In this document: piece after piece, positions 34,329 through 46,247 of the stretch | How the letters are laid out: each line of letters begins with the position of its first letter | Position numbering within the stretch: the first letter of the stretch is position 1 | Origin: Pseudoneurospora amorphoporcata | Taxonomy: Eukaryota; Ascomycota; Sordariomycetes; Sordariales; Sordariaceae | DNA length: 64,000 nt | Direction of reading: 5' to 3' | NCBI GenBank assembly: GCA_033297205.1 | Contig: MU859240.1 | Location: forward strand, 1 to 64,000 | Notes under the pieces: model-generated | Seen by the model: the letters and a program-made list of their open reading frames with translations, nothing else | Told to the model about the DNA's origin: nothing | Database searches by the model: none | Made by a program: the position numbers and the translations under genes

Positions 34329-35120
34329 CTATAGCCGGTCGTCGGACTTCTTCCACCCCACAGCCCCTAGGATGTTGTCCACAACGGACCCGATCAGGCC
34401 CCGTCCTCGTCTTGCCCTTGTACCATCACCACCGACACCACGAGCGCCTCCGTTCGGAGAGGCGTCATTGCCCATCGTGGGCAGGACATTGTCACTCGCA
34501 GACAAGCTGACAAAGAGGGCGAAGGGAACCAGCCATACGCAGATGCCGAAGTAGGATGCGATCTCGGTAAAGGTTGGAACGTTGGATGGCATGTCGTAGT
34601 ACGAAGTCATGTTTTGGTAGGCGCGCTCTTGGTGACCCGAGAAGTGCTTAAACCACAGGTAATGGTTGACAAGGACGAGACCTGGGCAGGCAGTCATGGA
34701 CTGTTAGCATAGGCCCACGGGATGAAGGGAGTGGATTTGCTCAGGCTTACCGCATGACGCCAGGAACAGCGGGTCTGTCAGTTTGACATAGGGGAACCTC
34801 CGCATATTACCCAAGTAGACGACATGGGAGCCAACACTGAGCAGTGTCAGGAAGAAGGGGAATCGATCGACGAGGCAGAGTAGAAGCTGGATGACAATTA
34901 TGGTGTAGATGAGTCGAGTAAGGAAGCGCTTGGCAACTACGGTATGTTCTTCGACGACTTCGGACAGATAGTATAGACCCGAGGCTGTAAGGCAATGGAC
35001 GCCTTGTTAGTCACCCGCAGGAGCTTCAAGGAGGAGCAAGCAGCACGTACCAATGGCCAAGGTCAGGAAACAGAAGCCCACGATGGAGCCGAGATAGCCA
35101 ACAAGAGGCAGAATCCACAT
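34329..35120 (-). CDS. SVP26: SVP26/TEX261 family ER-Golgi membrane protein
   Basis: Exons on the minus strand are 35120-35051, 34984-34751 and 34681-34329 (introns 66 and 69 nt), giving 218 aa. The family spans the early secretory membrane four times and acts as an adaptor sorting glycosyltransferases and other type II proteins into COPII vesicles. Visible hallmarks are the start MWILPLVGYLG, then GLYYLSEVVEEH, GLVLVNHYLWFKHF with DMPSNVPTFTEIASYFGICVW, and four hydrophobic stretches. The C-terminal tail is cytosolic and Gly/Arg-rich, ending in GWKKSDDRL. It shares a 561-bp divergent upstream region with BUD23. Confidence 0.93.
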
Positions 35121-35681
35121 TTTGACAAGATGTTGGGTTTGGGATTAGAGGGGCATAATATGGGAACTGGCTGGTGGTATGTGGAGGTCAATTGTGGTTG
35201 TTGAATATGGAGATGTTGTTGTTCTGGAGAAAGCGGAAGCTCAAGGCTGGCTGCGGACCTGCGGTAGAGCCCCCCCTTCCATGGAGCTCCTGTCCGGGTC
35301 CCTATTTCCCAGGACCGCACTCCCCGACGTGTTCAATTAAACCGACCGTGTTTTAAAGTGGGGCCCCCTTGACAGACACGGTAATGTCATCATCATGGGT
35401 TGGAATTGGCGGCCGTTAAGGTACGATAAGATAAGACTATCGATAAGCTGCCGCCAATCCCACCACTGCAGCGCTCGCCCTTGAAGGGGCCCATAGAAAC
35501 TTTTTTGTGTCCCACCACACCGCTAGCAACAAGCACCAGCACCAGGACCGGGCTGACCAGCAGCACCATCCATCCATCTACCACCAGCTGTCGGCGCATT
35601 TCCACCTCTCCTGCTTGTCGCATTCCTGGACAAAGATCACTTCCGCCTTTCACCCTGTAGTCTCAATCCAACCAGCCCACC
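35121..35681. promoter_or_regulatory. Divergent promoter region of SVP26 and BUD23
   Basis: The two start codons face away from each other 561 bp apart, so both promoters must lie here. The stretch contains CACCAG-rich and pyrimidine-rich patches before BUD23. No TATA box or specific operator is evident. Confidence 0.6.
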
Positions 35682-36600
35682 ATGTCTCGCCCCGAAGATA
35701 CCCTGTAGGTTTCACGACTCGACGACGACAGCCTCGCGACAGGCACTTCCGTTCTCCTCGTCCCCCAAAGCTAACAACACCACCAGCGCGGCCGATGTCC
35801 ACTATGACGACACCGAAGCTCGCAAGTACACCACCAGCTCCCGTATCCAGAACATCCAGGCCTCCATGACCCGTCGTGCCCTCGAGCTCCTCGACCTCAA
35901 GTCCCCCAGTTTCATCCTCGACATCGGTTGCGGCAGTGGTCTCTCGGGCGAGATTCTCTCAGACGTTCCCCAAGATGAGGGCGGCCCCCACGTCTGGGTA
36001 GGCATGGACATCAGCCCTTCCATGTTAGACACGGCCCTACAGCGCGATGTGGAGGGCGATCTCTTCCTCGCAGACATCGGCCAGGGCGTGCCGTTCCGCG
36101 CCGGTTCCTTCGACGCCGCCATCAGCATCAGTGCCATCCAGTGGCTATGCAACGCCGAAACCAGCGACACCACCCCGTCCACCCGACTTTCGCGCTTCTT
36201 CAACGGTCTCTACGCCTCGCTAAAACGTGGCGGCAGAGCCGTCTGCCAGTTCTACCCCAAGAACGACGTTCAAAAGCAGATGATCACCGCTGCCGCCGTC
36301 AAGGCTGGCTTCGGCGCCGGCCTGCTCGAGGACGACCCCAACACCAAGAACGTCAAGCTCTACCTTGTCCTCACGGTCGGCAAGGATGCCACCAATGGCA
36401 AGGACATCAGCGCTGTCGTCGAGAACATGGACGGTGTCGATATCCTTGACCAGAGAAAGAAGGGCAAGGGCGGCAAGGGTGAGATCAAGAAGGGCAGCAA
36501 GGGCTGGATCATCAAGAAGAAGGAGCAGATGGAGCGCAAGGGCAAGATTGTCAAGGCCACCTCCAAGTACACTGGTCGCAAGCGTCGCATCGCGTTCTGA
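35682..36600 (+). CDS. BUD23: 18S rRNA (guanine-N7) methyltransferase Bud23
   Basis: Exons 35682-35704 and 35787-36600 (intron 82 nt, GTAGGT...CTAAC...CAG) give 278 aa. Bud23/WBSCR22, with its partner Trm112, methylates a guanine of 18S rRNA during small-subunit maturation in the nucleus. The N-terminus MSRPEDTL joins AADVHYDDTEARKYTTSSRI, the family start. The SAM motif is ILDIGCGSGLSGE (GCGSG 55-59), followed by VGMDISPSMLDTA and a basic C-terminal region rich in KKGKGGKGEIKKG ending TGRKRRIAF, typical of the WBS methyltransferase C-terminal domain. Tyrosinase ends convergently 227 bp downstream. Confidence 0.95.
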
Positions 36601-36827
36601 GCGTCACTGTACTGGTGGTCTTGTCGGTTATATCTCGTTCACCTTTTTTTCTGCATTGGGAAGGCGTTTAGGGGTGGCTACGGCGATGGAAAAAATGTTG
36701 CTTCTTTTATGGTTCTTGGATTATGCCTTTTATACACGGCACAAATAACGATACCCGGTTTCTTGATCCCATCACACAGGCCACACACACTCTTGCACCT
36801 TTCTTCCTTCCCATGATGGATCTCCGT

Positions 36828-39042
36828 TTAGATGTGATCCTCGGGGCAATGGCCACACGGCTTCCCCTCGGTGATCTCAGGATAAACCGTATACTGACGA
36901 GAATAGTGCGGCAACCCCTCCTCATCGATAGTCACCTCGGTCGAAGCCACACTAACCTTGAGGTCCGGAACCTCCTCCATATTGTACTCCTCGCCGTTAA
37001 AGAGGGCCACCTTCCACTTCAGGTTGGCGCGCAGATGCGGCATGACATCCTCAGGCTTGAGGCTCTGGAGCTCTCCGCCCACGATATCCTGCAGCAAGGC
37101 GGAGGTCAAGGGGACGGTGCCTGAGACGATCAGACCGTTGGCGTTGTCCTTGCGGCACTTGCCACACTGCGTTTCGGCGCTTCGTCCCAACACGGACACA
37201 CGACCGACGCAGTTGAACTCGTGGTCCCAGGTCTCTGGGTCGGGGTTGAACTCGCCCAGGAAGACGACAACACGGAAGGATTGGCCGAGACCGTGCTTCT
37301 GGGCGCGGACGTTGACGATCCAGTCGGTGTACTTGCCGTCAGGTGCGAGATACTTGAGGTTCTCTGGAATCGGGCCTGTTGGTTGTTAGCTTGGATGACC
37401 TTCTTATGTTTGATGTTTTAACCGATCATCATATACCTTTGGGGGTGCTTGGCTCAGTCTTGATCTCCTCAACATTTACCACCGGCTTCTGCACCTTCTC
37501 CTCAACCTGCTGGACCACATCATGGACCTTAGCGGCGACCTTCTTGGCGCCAGAAAGGTCCACAGCAAGAACAGCAGCCGCCGAGACAGCGGTCTTCCTC
37601 TCCTCACCGGCTGCCAGCGACTTCTTCAACGCCGGGGTCCGATCGGCAACATTATCAACAAAGTTGGCAAACACATTGCTACCATACAGCGTCGTGACAG
37701 ACTTCCTGATGGCGGTCTGATACTCCTCAACAGACGAGTACTTCCACTTCTGCGTTTCGGGATACGCATAACCGAAGGTGGTGCTGTCCTTGACCTGCTC
37801 CGACGTCCAGAAGCTGGCAGTTGATCTGTCCCAGAACGGCTCCAGAGGCGTATCCTTGCTCTGGGACTCGCCCTCCTGCGCGACGAAGGTTGAGTAGGGA
37901 GCAGGGCGGGGGGTCATGAAGCTGTCGGGGTTGAGGCATTGCCAGATGGACCAGAGGCGGTCGACGTTACTTTATCAAAATGTCAGCAACCCAAACAAGC
38001 AAACGGGAAAAAGAAAGGGGAAAGGACAACCCACATATGATGTAACCAAAACAAGGGATCAAAAGCCGACACCTCCAAACTACTCATATGTCCATTGCCC
38101 CCCGTCCGATCATGAATCTCATTATGCACATCCTCCAAGCTCCCAAAATCCCCAGGACTCGTGTTGGGATCCCACCTGTTGAAGCTAAACGCGTCAAAGT
38201 CCTTGTAGCTCAACAGCAGCAGGCTAACATTGCTCCGCAAACTCGCCAGCTCGTTTTGTAGGATAGGCGCGATCCGCTCATCCCTTGACTCCCCTGTCAG
38301 CCGATTCGGGTACCGCACCGTGGACCGGTACCGGCTCCACGCCGCGCTGAAGTCGCCCGCGCTGGGATTCACAGGATGAAAGTTGAATCTGTTAAGCGGG
38401 TTATTGATGGTCTTGGTCTTCCCGTCGACATCAACAACGCGGATCGTCTTTGCTGAGAGCGCCTCGGGAAAAGCAGCTGCGCCCTTGGGCGGTTGACTAG
38501 CCCAGTCGAAATACGGCGCCCGAAAGTCTTTGGCGGCCGCCACATACTTGGCTCGCAGTCCTCCCTCGACAGGAAACTTGGCGGCAACAGCTTGCACGGA
38601 AGCGTAGAGGGCCTGCTCGTACAGAGCTAGGTAAGGCCGGTGCCAGGTAATGAACAGGATGGACGAGTGCGTGCAGTACCCCCCGAAGCCGGAACTACCG
38701 GGCTTGGACCAGTCCGTGTCCGAAGGGACGCCGCCCCACGGCTTGAAGGGCATGCCGTGGATGCCGGCCACTTGGTAGTAGGAGGCTAGCTGGGACTTGT
38801 CGAGGGATTGGAAGTGGGAGAGGCCGAGGAGGTAGAGGTTGAATTGGTCGGGGTGATTCTGTTGGAGGTCGCGGAGTTCGAGGCGGAGGGGGACGGCTCC
38901 TGTTTGTTGCAAGGGTTGGGTTGGGTTAGTATGGGTAATCGTGGAAGGGGAAAGTGGATTAGGGGAGGGGAAGGGAAGAATTACCATTGCTGGAGGGAGC
39001 GGTGGGAACACCGGTGATGGCGAACTTGATGTCAGTGCTCAT
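36828..39042 (-). CDS. T: Tyrosinase (polyphenol oxidase), pro-enzyme
   Basis: Exons on the minus strand are 39042-38985, 38899-38035, 37969-37437 and 37375-36828 (introns 85, 65 and 61 nt), giving 667 aa. The enzyme oxidises monophenols and o-diphenols to quinones for melanin. Copper A ligands are His67, His97 and His106; GYCTHSS places Cys95 two residues from His97, the thioether pair known in Neurospora tyrosinase. The copper B region has HNEIHDRTGG and DPLFWLHHINVDRLW, rebuilt across intron 2. The C-terminal third, after about residue 410, is the extension removed on activation and ends in GKPCGHCPEDHI. There is no signal peptide, as usual for this intracellular enzyme. A TATATA box lies about 85 bp upstream of the ATG (39126-39131). 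Confidence 0.96.
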
Positions 39043-39125
39043 GGTTACTGTTACTGTTTGTTGTCTTGGTGTATGGTTTTCGGTATGCTTGGTAGTCAGT
39101 CTATCGTGTGAAGACTGGTTTGCCG

Positions 39126-39131
39126 TATATA
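39126..39131 (-). promoter_or_regulatory. Likely TATA box of tyrosinase
   Basis: GATATATAC on the minus strand, about 85 bp before the start codon. Tyrosinase is a strongly inducible enzyme, for which a TATA promoter is plausible. No transcript data. Confidence 0.4.
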
Positions 39132-39630
39132 TCAAAAAGAGATCCCGTCTTAAGCAAAAATCCTTGGTGGAAGGAAAACCATGGTATAAATACTCCCCAA
39201 AGCATCCAAGGCCAGACAGACAACTTTCCACCTCCTCGATCAAACGTCGTCATCTTTTTCCGAGTAACCCCAGCCTACCTAGCCTATCTAATCATTCAGA
39301 TCCCCAGCGTCCATCAACAACCCAACAAGACAAATGACCAGTCAATCAATATCAGCCGATTACCTCCCTCCCCTCTTCAGCCTCGTTGGGAAAACATGTT
39401 TCTTCCTTCCATTCGGGTTGATTGTTTCGAGATTTCTCACCGGAGCCTGGTTTACGGTGGCGTCCCCAAGTCACACAAGTCACATCTTACCTTGTTAGTT
39501 GCAGTCGGTTGTGTCAAGTGTGTCGACGTAAGCAATAGGATGGATGGGCATTGACGGCTGGGGTTCACAGAGAGAGGTTCAGCTGTGAATTTGAAGATGA
39601 CTGCAGGATTCAAACCCCATTATTGCTTGC

Positions 39631-39648
39631 TTGATTGATTGATTGATT
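39631..39648. repeat. (TTGA)n microsatellite
   Basis: Four perfect TTGA/GATT units followed by imperfect ones up to about 39675, in non-coding DNA. Confidence 0.8.
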
Positions 39649-40920
39649 AATGGATTGATCAATTAATTGATTGGCAAAGGGTCCCAGCTCTTACAGGTTT
39701 CTTTACGCCCCAATTTGTCGGACTGACTGATTAACACCTCATGGATAAGGTAGGCAGGGTCTCAAAACTTTCGGAACGCCATCTTCCTCAGCCCTACTAC
39801 ACTTGCAGAATTGTACATGAGCACGCGCGGCATGCCGACCGACCCCCATACCGATTCCAGCATCCTGCATTCGATCCAGGCCGGCCCATCTCATATTCTA
39901 TGTCTCCATTGGGATATTCTCCGGCGGCGCGCGGTGGAGGACTGGCGGGAGAAGGACAGGTTGGATTTCATAAAGCTGATAAGCTGTTGTTTTCAAATAT
40001 CTTGACCGTGCCCAGGACGGAATCATTGTGGGGCAGAAAAGTGCAACCAACGAGCCGCTCTACCAAGTGTAGGCATTTAAGTACCTATCCCAACCATGAT
40101 ATTCCAAGGCACAGCCGACAAAGTATACAAATCGTTCTCGGTGTGCTCGCCTGCCTTGCCCCCTCTGTTTCCTCTATATTATGTTGTTGCCTTGTCTTGT
40201 TGATACCCTCCATCCATCTCTTCGTCATGTGTTGTCGGTCATCCAAAGTCTAGACGCGTCGTCCGACCCGGTCCGATCCACAGGGCTGTTTCAGCTTCGG
40301 CACACGGGATCCGGGAGCCCTATTTCTCTTGGCACTAGCTGCATGCCGGCCGCGGGTGGACACCGGGAGCGCTAAAAGGACCTCACTAGCGGTAGCGTAC
40401 AGCATGTTTCCACCCGCCAACCTGGATCGAGACCACCACTAACAGGCGATGGAGATACGGAAGAGCTAAAGCGGGCCACTCGGTAGAAACTTGATGAAGG
40501 CCGTAAGGCGTAAACACAATTCAATGTCGACCTAGGCAGCCTAGGGGAAGCCCCTATAAGATCAAAAACTCCTATATACTGTGTAAATGCTCTGGATTGC
40601 TCGGAAATTGCAAATATTTGTGCCCCTCTTAAAGACCGCCCATACATCGCAGACAAATGAAATGGATTTCGTATAGCCAACTCTACGTACAATACAAGGG
40701 ATCTTGTTAGGTGGTGATGTATGCCCCCTTCTCTCCCAATCTACTCGTCCGGGTCATGAACGAATAATCACCTCCGTCGTGGTATCTCCAACCAGCCGGG
40801 GGGCGCCTGGGCCGTTATACAGTGTAAATTAAAGGCGAAACATGGAAATGAGGGCAGATGCAGTCGGATTAAACGCATGGTCTTTTTCTATTCAGGCCAG
40901 GGCTACGTTGCGGGGTATCT

Positions 40921-42401
40921 TTAGAGAGACTTCTCCATGGAGTCGAGGATGGCGCGGGTGAACTCGTGGGTGGAGGCCTCGCCGCCCATATCGCGGGTGC
41001 GGGTCTTGCTGTGAGGGGGTTAGCACGTGGCTTGTTTTTTTTTTTTCCTGTTAAAAATAGTAGGACTTACCCCTGGGCAATAACGTCGTAGACGGCGTTG
41101 GAGATGCGGTTGGCGTGGTCATCAAGGCCGAGGTGGCGGAGGAGCATGGCACCGCTGAGGAGGAGAGCGGTAGGGTTGGCCTGGTCCTTGCCCTGGATAT
41201 CGAGACCGACGTGACGGCAGCCGGGCTCGAAGACGGCGACATCACGGCCCATGTTGCAGCCGGGGACGACACCGGGGCCACCGACAAGGGCAGCGGCGAT
41301 GTTGGAGAGAATGCCACCGTAAAGGTTGGGCATGACCATGACGTCGAACTGCTGGGGCTTGCTGACGCACTGCATCGAGGCGTTGTCGACGATCATGTCG
41401 TTGCACTCGAGCTGGGGGAAGTCCTTGGCGAGGCGGTTGAAGGTGCCGCGGAAGAGACCATCGGCAAGCTTCATGATGTTGGCCTTGTGGATGCAGGTAA
41501 CCTTCTTGCGCTGGTTGGCAAGGGCGAACTGGAAGGCGAACTTGGTGATGCGCTCCGACTTGGCGCGGGTGATGATCTTGAGCGACTCGACGACGCCATC
41601 GACCGACTGGTGCTCGAGGCCCGAGTACTCACCCTCGGTGTTTTCACGGATGATGCAGAGATCGACGTCCTTGTGGCGGGTCTGGAGGCCGGGGATGTTC
41701 TTGATGAGGGAGATGGAGGCGTAGATGTCGAGCTCCTGGCGCATGGCCACGTTGAAGCTCTGGTGGCCGGAGCGGCTGATGGGGGTGTGGAGGATGCCCT
41801 TGAGGCCGAGCTTGTTCCTCTTCAGCGAGGCAACAGCCTGCTGGAAAGCCTCCTCGGTGCGGCCGGCGTTGTCCTGGACACCCGACACCTCAATCTGCTC
41901 CCAGGTAATGGGGACATTGTCGGCCTTGAAGATGGTCTTGACCGACTCGGCAACCTCAGCGCCGATACCGTCACCGGGGATGAGGGTGACGGTGTACTTG
42001 CCGCCGTACTTGGTGGGCTTGAAGATGTCGGACTGGAGGGTCTGCGCAGGAGAGTCCTGGACGCTGGCGAAGCCGCGGGCGAGGCGGGGGGTGGGCTGGG
42101 CAACGGCCCGAGCAAGGCGCTGTTATGGGAGACACATGTGTTAGTCGCGTGTGTTGAGGCATGCAGGTATCGTGAGCATGAATGTGTGATGGCATGGTAT
42201 GTAGCGGTAGCGGAACAGCGCAAGGCTGACAAGTGGGCGCCATGTATGCGACCAGATATGCCCGCCATCCGATGGCTGTTGATTTTTGTCGTGCTTGGAG
42301 CGGGGATGACGTCGAGTGGCAGGTTTTGCAGCAAGCAGAAGCACAGGAGCCAAGACAGCGCATAATAAGCAAACACATACCATGGAGTTTCTGGAGAGCA
42401 T
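40921..42401 (-). CDS. idh1: NAD-dependent isocitrate dehydrogenase subunit 1, mitochondrial
   Basis: Exons on the minus strand are 42401-42381, 42119-41071 and 41008-40921 (introns 261 and 62 nt), giving 385 aa. With subunit 2 it forms the octameric TCA-cycle enzyme that oxidises isocitrate to 2-oxoglutarate with NAD. The N-terminus MLSRNSMRLARAVAQ is basic and Ser/Ala-rich, a mitochondrial presequence. The core begins KYTVTLIPGDGIGAE. ESLKRNKLGLKGILHTP, VRENTEGEYSGLEH-type IIRENTEGEYSGLEH, KVTCIHKANIMKLADG, IVDNASMQ and AVFEPGCRHVGLDI assign it to the IDH1-type regulatory subunit rather than the IDH2-type catalytic one. The end reads TRDMGGEASTHEFTRAI. Part of exon 2 is duplicated at 27564-27652. 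Confidence 0.95.
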
Positions 42402-43516
42402 TTTGAAGGACGGGTTTGCCAATGACCAAGCACAAGAGCGGAGAAGGATTGAAGGAGCGGCGGCCGAAGGGTGAGGGAGGAAAATATTCGGACTGGAGAA
42501 AAGCGAGTTTGAAGGTTCGAGGTCAACAAGTGTCGGGGTGAATTGGCAGACCAGGGCAGGCAGGCAGGGCAAATACCTCAGCTCACAGTCCTCACAAAAT
42601 GTCTGCTGTTGGTCTCGGCCTCCAATCGTCCACAGAACGGACAGGATACGCCTGCCCTGCCTTGGTAGGTAGGTGGGGAACCAAATTCGGAGAAACCAAG
42701 AACAAATTGGACGCGCTTGGCTTGGATAAACCTAGCGTCACAGGGCGTGCTGTCGCCCTATGGGTGCACGGATCAAGCGGCCCCACCTCTGACGTCCTCT
42801 GCACCTTCTAGCACTCCCTCTCGCTGTCGTCCAGACATCTGACAGCACTGTCAGGGCGTGTTTAATTAGTCCCGCTGGGATCGTGGACTACGGCACAGGG
42901 CAGCTCCCACCGACCGGCACGGAGCGAGCTCCGGGTTCATGGAGGCTACGGAACGGAGTACGGACACGGAGGACATGTCCTGGGAAATGGACCTACCCGC
43001 CACCGCGTCAGTTATCTGAATTATACCATTGCGCCTGATAGGTAGCTTGTATTGACAATTGCCAGGTAGTGTGTCTGCCAAGAGATAAACGCCTTCTTCA
43101 TTCAACTAAACTTGGCCGGATCCCGTCGGCGCTATCGCTTCAACTCCACGATATCTCCGACGTCCCTCCTCGCACCTTTACAAACATGGGTTGGGAACGA
43201 GTCTACATATAATCGCAACTTCCGCACAAACCGCAACAAAATGAGCCTCCCATCCCATCCATGCCTTTCTGTCACTACAAATACTTAGGCACCAATGTCC
43301 ATTGATCGACCTTGCCAGGATTCACCACTCCGACTTGCGATCCGCAATGAGGCTCTCGGGAACAGCCAGCATCTTGTCTCAGGGGCTTTGTTTTGTATAG
43401 CCAACACAACGACAACATCAGGGTTACGGCAAACCGTCTCAACAACCTTCTGACCGATAAACCTGATGGACGACGCGAGCGCTCATGAGCACTATCACCC
43501 GGCCGGCATCTCACTC
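42402..43516. other. Upstream region of idh1
   Basis: About 1.1 kb with no coding frame of note. Promoter and leader of idh1 (minus strand) and the 3' region of the next gene are expected here. Confidence 0.45.
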
Positions 43517-44713
43517 TTACACAAACGGCACATCTCTCCTCAACCTATACTCCCCGCTTCCCTGCCACACGATCTCGTAGCCCAGCGTTCCTTGCACGAT
43601 AGCCAGCACCATCGGCACCACCATGGACAGCGGCCTCGTTGATCCCGGCACCTGTACGCTTTGCTGGATCGTCAGCGTACTCATGACGTCGTAGAGTATG
43701 CCGTCCAGCGCGACAGGGACATCAGTCGGTGGTGTATCTTCACTATTCATGACAACGTCGGGCGTCCATCTGCTGATATACTGATCAATGAGTTTGATCG
43801 AAGGGCCATGGCTACCACTGATGCAGATCCAGCCATGTGTTTCCTGGGTAATCGTGAGATGGTAAGGTGGCCTCGAGCACAGTTCGACGAGCGACGGAAG
43901 GGAGTCGACGGTTGGGAAGGGGGTTGGGGTTCGATCGGTAGAAGGCGAGGTTGTGGTTGTGGTTGTGGCGGTCTTCGAACTCGCGGTAGTCGTGCCCGTT
44001 ACCACAGCCGCAGCGCTGGACCTTTCTTCACTCGTGTTCTCGTCCCTGACACGAAGCTGCCACAACCCCAATTCCCACTCCAACTCCGTGGCCGTTTCCG
44101 CTCCCTTCCCCGGCTCGACTTTCGAATCCTCTTTTCCCTTTTCTGTCGCCTAGAAACTGCACAACAACAAACCGGTCTTGAATTCCTCGGCCACACCCCT
44201 AGCTTTCAGGAACGCCCTCTTCACAAATAAGAAGTGCTTGGGCAAGTGCACCAAGAACCCGTTTCTCTCTTGGGACCAGCTGGTACCAAATTTAACATAT
44301 TCCCACACGTCCAACACAACCCTCAGCTTTCCCCCGGCTTCGACCACCCGGTCAAGAAGCTCGCCGACCCAGCCATCCATTTCCGCGCGACCAAGAATGG
44401 AGCGTAACACCTCATTCCATACAATCAGGATCGCAACGAGCGCTACGACGATTGTGGGGTTGTGTTGCTCGCCATACTGGTTCACAAGACGCTGCCAGTC
44501 GGCTTCGAAAATGACTTCGTGCCCTAGGGTCCGGCTGAGCTCGGCAAGCTCCCTTCGGAAATACGAGTTTTCGTCGAGGAACTGGGTGCTGATGTCTCGG
44601 GCGATGGAAGGCGGGTAGTATGGGGGTCTTGGTTTAGGCAGGTCAGCTGATATCTCTTTGATGCTATGCTTGTCTTCTACTTACGGCTCTTCGGTTGACT
44701 TGAGGTTCGTCAT
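43517..44713 (-). CDS. Hypothetical protein
   Basis: Proposed exons on the minus strand are 44713-44685, 44627-44225 and 44149-43517 (introns 57 and 75 nt), giving 354 aa. I recognise no family. The N-terminal half is predicted to be folded: MTNLKSTEEPPPYYPPSIAR, then SYFRRELAELSRTLGHEVIF, and a hydrophobic segment TIVVALVAILIVWNEVLRSI that could be buried or cross a membrane. A Thr/Ser-rich linker TTTASSKTATTTTTTSPST follows, then a second block with LTITQETHGWICISGSHGPS. The second intron is inferred because the frame is the same on both sides of a single TAG at 44150-44152; removing GTGAAG...TTTCTAG keeps phase. If it is not spliced the protein ends there. Confidence 0.6.
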
Positions 44714-45410
44714 ACTATCCAATACTGTCCAGGTCTGACAGTCGTTCCTTTGGGAAGTAGGCGTGATATATGGCTTTGGCCGAGGGTGAGATGACTTTTG
44801 CTTACTACACGACGCAATCGGTCGAAACCACGAAAGATCAGAACGGAAGAACGGTTGGATGAAGGGTGGTATCAAGGAAATGGCCCGGTCTTATGGAGGC
44901 AACCAACAGACACTGCCACATTGCAATATGCAGTTGCGCCCAACGGTTGACCCCGCCTTCTTCTCCTCGTTTGCTGTTACGGTACGTCAAGTGTGACTGG
45001 CTGACAAGAATGCTCCGTCGACAATGTATTTGACAATGTCCAGGCATCCACACGGGGTTCTCAATAATGTAGACATGAAGCGATTCCAACACGATCCTCG
45101 CTTTCACCTTCTTCTCACAAGCCATATTGAGTTGGTTTTTCGAGGCCACTCGTATAACGCTGATATTCATTGGCCCCGTGAAGGTCCATATTACCATTAC
45201 TACTCTCATCTCATCTAGCTCGCAGCAAGTACCTCCAGTTTGTGGTCCCCAAACGTCTATTAACCATCACTCATCATCAGCTACGTGTCACCGCCCGGCA
45301 GTCTGCAACTGCCCGTTCCCGCATCCGCATCCGCATCCGCATCCGGTCCCCGTCATTAACGCCGTTGCCGTTCTCGTCATCTCCGTATCGGCGGCGTCCT
45401 TGTCCTTTCC
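44714..45410. other. Spacer between two minus-strand genes
   Basis: About 0.7 kb. It includes a CGCATC-type short repeat near 45322-45346 (CATCCGCATCCGCATCCG). No gene seen. Confidence 0.45.
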
Positions 45411-46247
45411 TTACGCAAACACCTGAAGCTCAGACGGCGCAAACGAGAACTCGGGCAGATCACAATTCTGCATGTTCCAGTAGTAATTCATGCCATTTTC
45501 CCACTCGGCGGGAGGCGTCTCGTGCTCCTCGAAGGTGCAGTTGGGCGTCTGGTTGGCAGAAGTGCCGTTGCCGGTGAAGATGGCCCTGGGTGAGTGAGTC
45601 GTTAATGTTAACAGACATTCAAACAAGGTTGGATGGAAGCAAATATGAAGAGGGAGATAGATTGCCCAGATGCCAAAACAATAAAAAAAAAAAAAAGGGT
45701 ATACGCACATGTTTCCTAGCCCCTCCAAATCATCGCACGCCCAAGTCTGCTTCACCTCCACCTCCACTGCCTGCCCCGACTTCCAATACCGAAACTGCGT
45801 CTTAAGCCCTCCCTTTACCTCTCCACCACCACTGGTCGAATTCGTCACCGTCGAGCAGTTATACACCATCTGCCCGTAAAACGGATCCATGTAGTCCGTG
45901 CTGTAGGCATGGCAGTACACCTTCAGCTCCGGCAGCGCGTTGCTGGTCAGGTTGAAGGACACCTCGGCGCCGTTGATGCGGTGCGAGGGCGTGCTGTACG
46001 TGAGGGAGGACGAGTAGTGGAAGTTGCGGACGGTCCATTGCATGTCGTGCAGGGAGGTGTTGGTGCAGCCTGCGGGCAGGTTGTCGTCGGTGAGGAAGGT
46101 GGCGGAGAGGGTATGGGCTGAGTTCCACTTGGGGGATTGTTGGATTGACATGGTAGGGCCTGCTGGAGCTGGAGCTGGTACGGGGGTGGCAGTGGCTGCT
46201 GAGCCGAGGAGAGGAAGAACCTTGAGGAGGATTGTTGTGGTCTTCAT
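45411..46247 (-). CDS. Secreted Cys-rich hypothetical protein
   Basis: Exons on the minus strand are 46247-45709 and 45585-45411 (intron 123 nt, GTGCGT donor), giving 237 aa. It has a clear signal peptide, MKTTTILLKVLPLLGSAATA, then a Pro/Ala linker. The mature part has six cysteines (in GCTN, VYCHA, YNCST, WACDD, PNCTF and QNCDL), enough for three disulfides, and at least six N-glycosylation sequons. A beta-rich pattern (WTVRNFHYSSSLTY, EVSFNLTS, LKTQFRYW, VEVEVKQTWACDD) hints at a fold like the AA1/Alt a 1 group, but I cannot confirm it. Role outside the cell unknown. The start is followed upstream by a GGTA microsatellite. Confidence 0.78.
   Translation of the reverse strand: MKTTTILLKVLPLLGSAATATPVPAPAPAGPTMSIQQSPKWNSAHTLSATFLTDDNLPAGCTNTSLHDMQWTVRNFHYSSSLTYSTPSHRINGAEVSFNLTSNALPELKVYCHAYSTDYMDPFYGQMVYNCSTVTNSTSGGGEVKGGLKTQFRYWKSGQAVEVEVKQTWACDDLEGLGNMCVYPFFFFYCFGIWAIYLPLHICFHPTLFECLLTLTTHSPRAIFTGNGTSANQTPNCTFEEHETPPAEWENGMNYYWNMQNCDLPEFSFAPSELQVFA

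Larger units (their letters stand above)
39043..40920. other. Upstream region of tyrosinase and downstream of idh1
   Basis: Contains a likely TATA box for tyrosinase (39126-39131, minus strand) and a (TTGA)n run at 39631-39648 within a TTGATT-rich patch. A 106-codon minus-strand frame at 40372-40692 has no recognised relative and I do not call it. No RNA gene seen. Confidence 0.5.

Noticed and set aside
40372..40692. 106-codon minus-strand frame near the idh1 3' end
   Set aside because: No family recognised, and start and context are weak.
41115..42365. 416-codon open frame on the + strand
   Set aside because: Exactly antisense to idh1 exon 2; Gly/Asp/Val-rich composition is the usual mirror of a GC-biased coding strand.
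13800..44713. A secondary-metabolite cluster linking FMO, MFS, D-LDH and tyrosinase
   Set aside because: Genes are spread over 30 kb with housekeeping genes between them and no backbone synthase, so a cluster is not supported.
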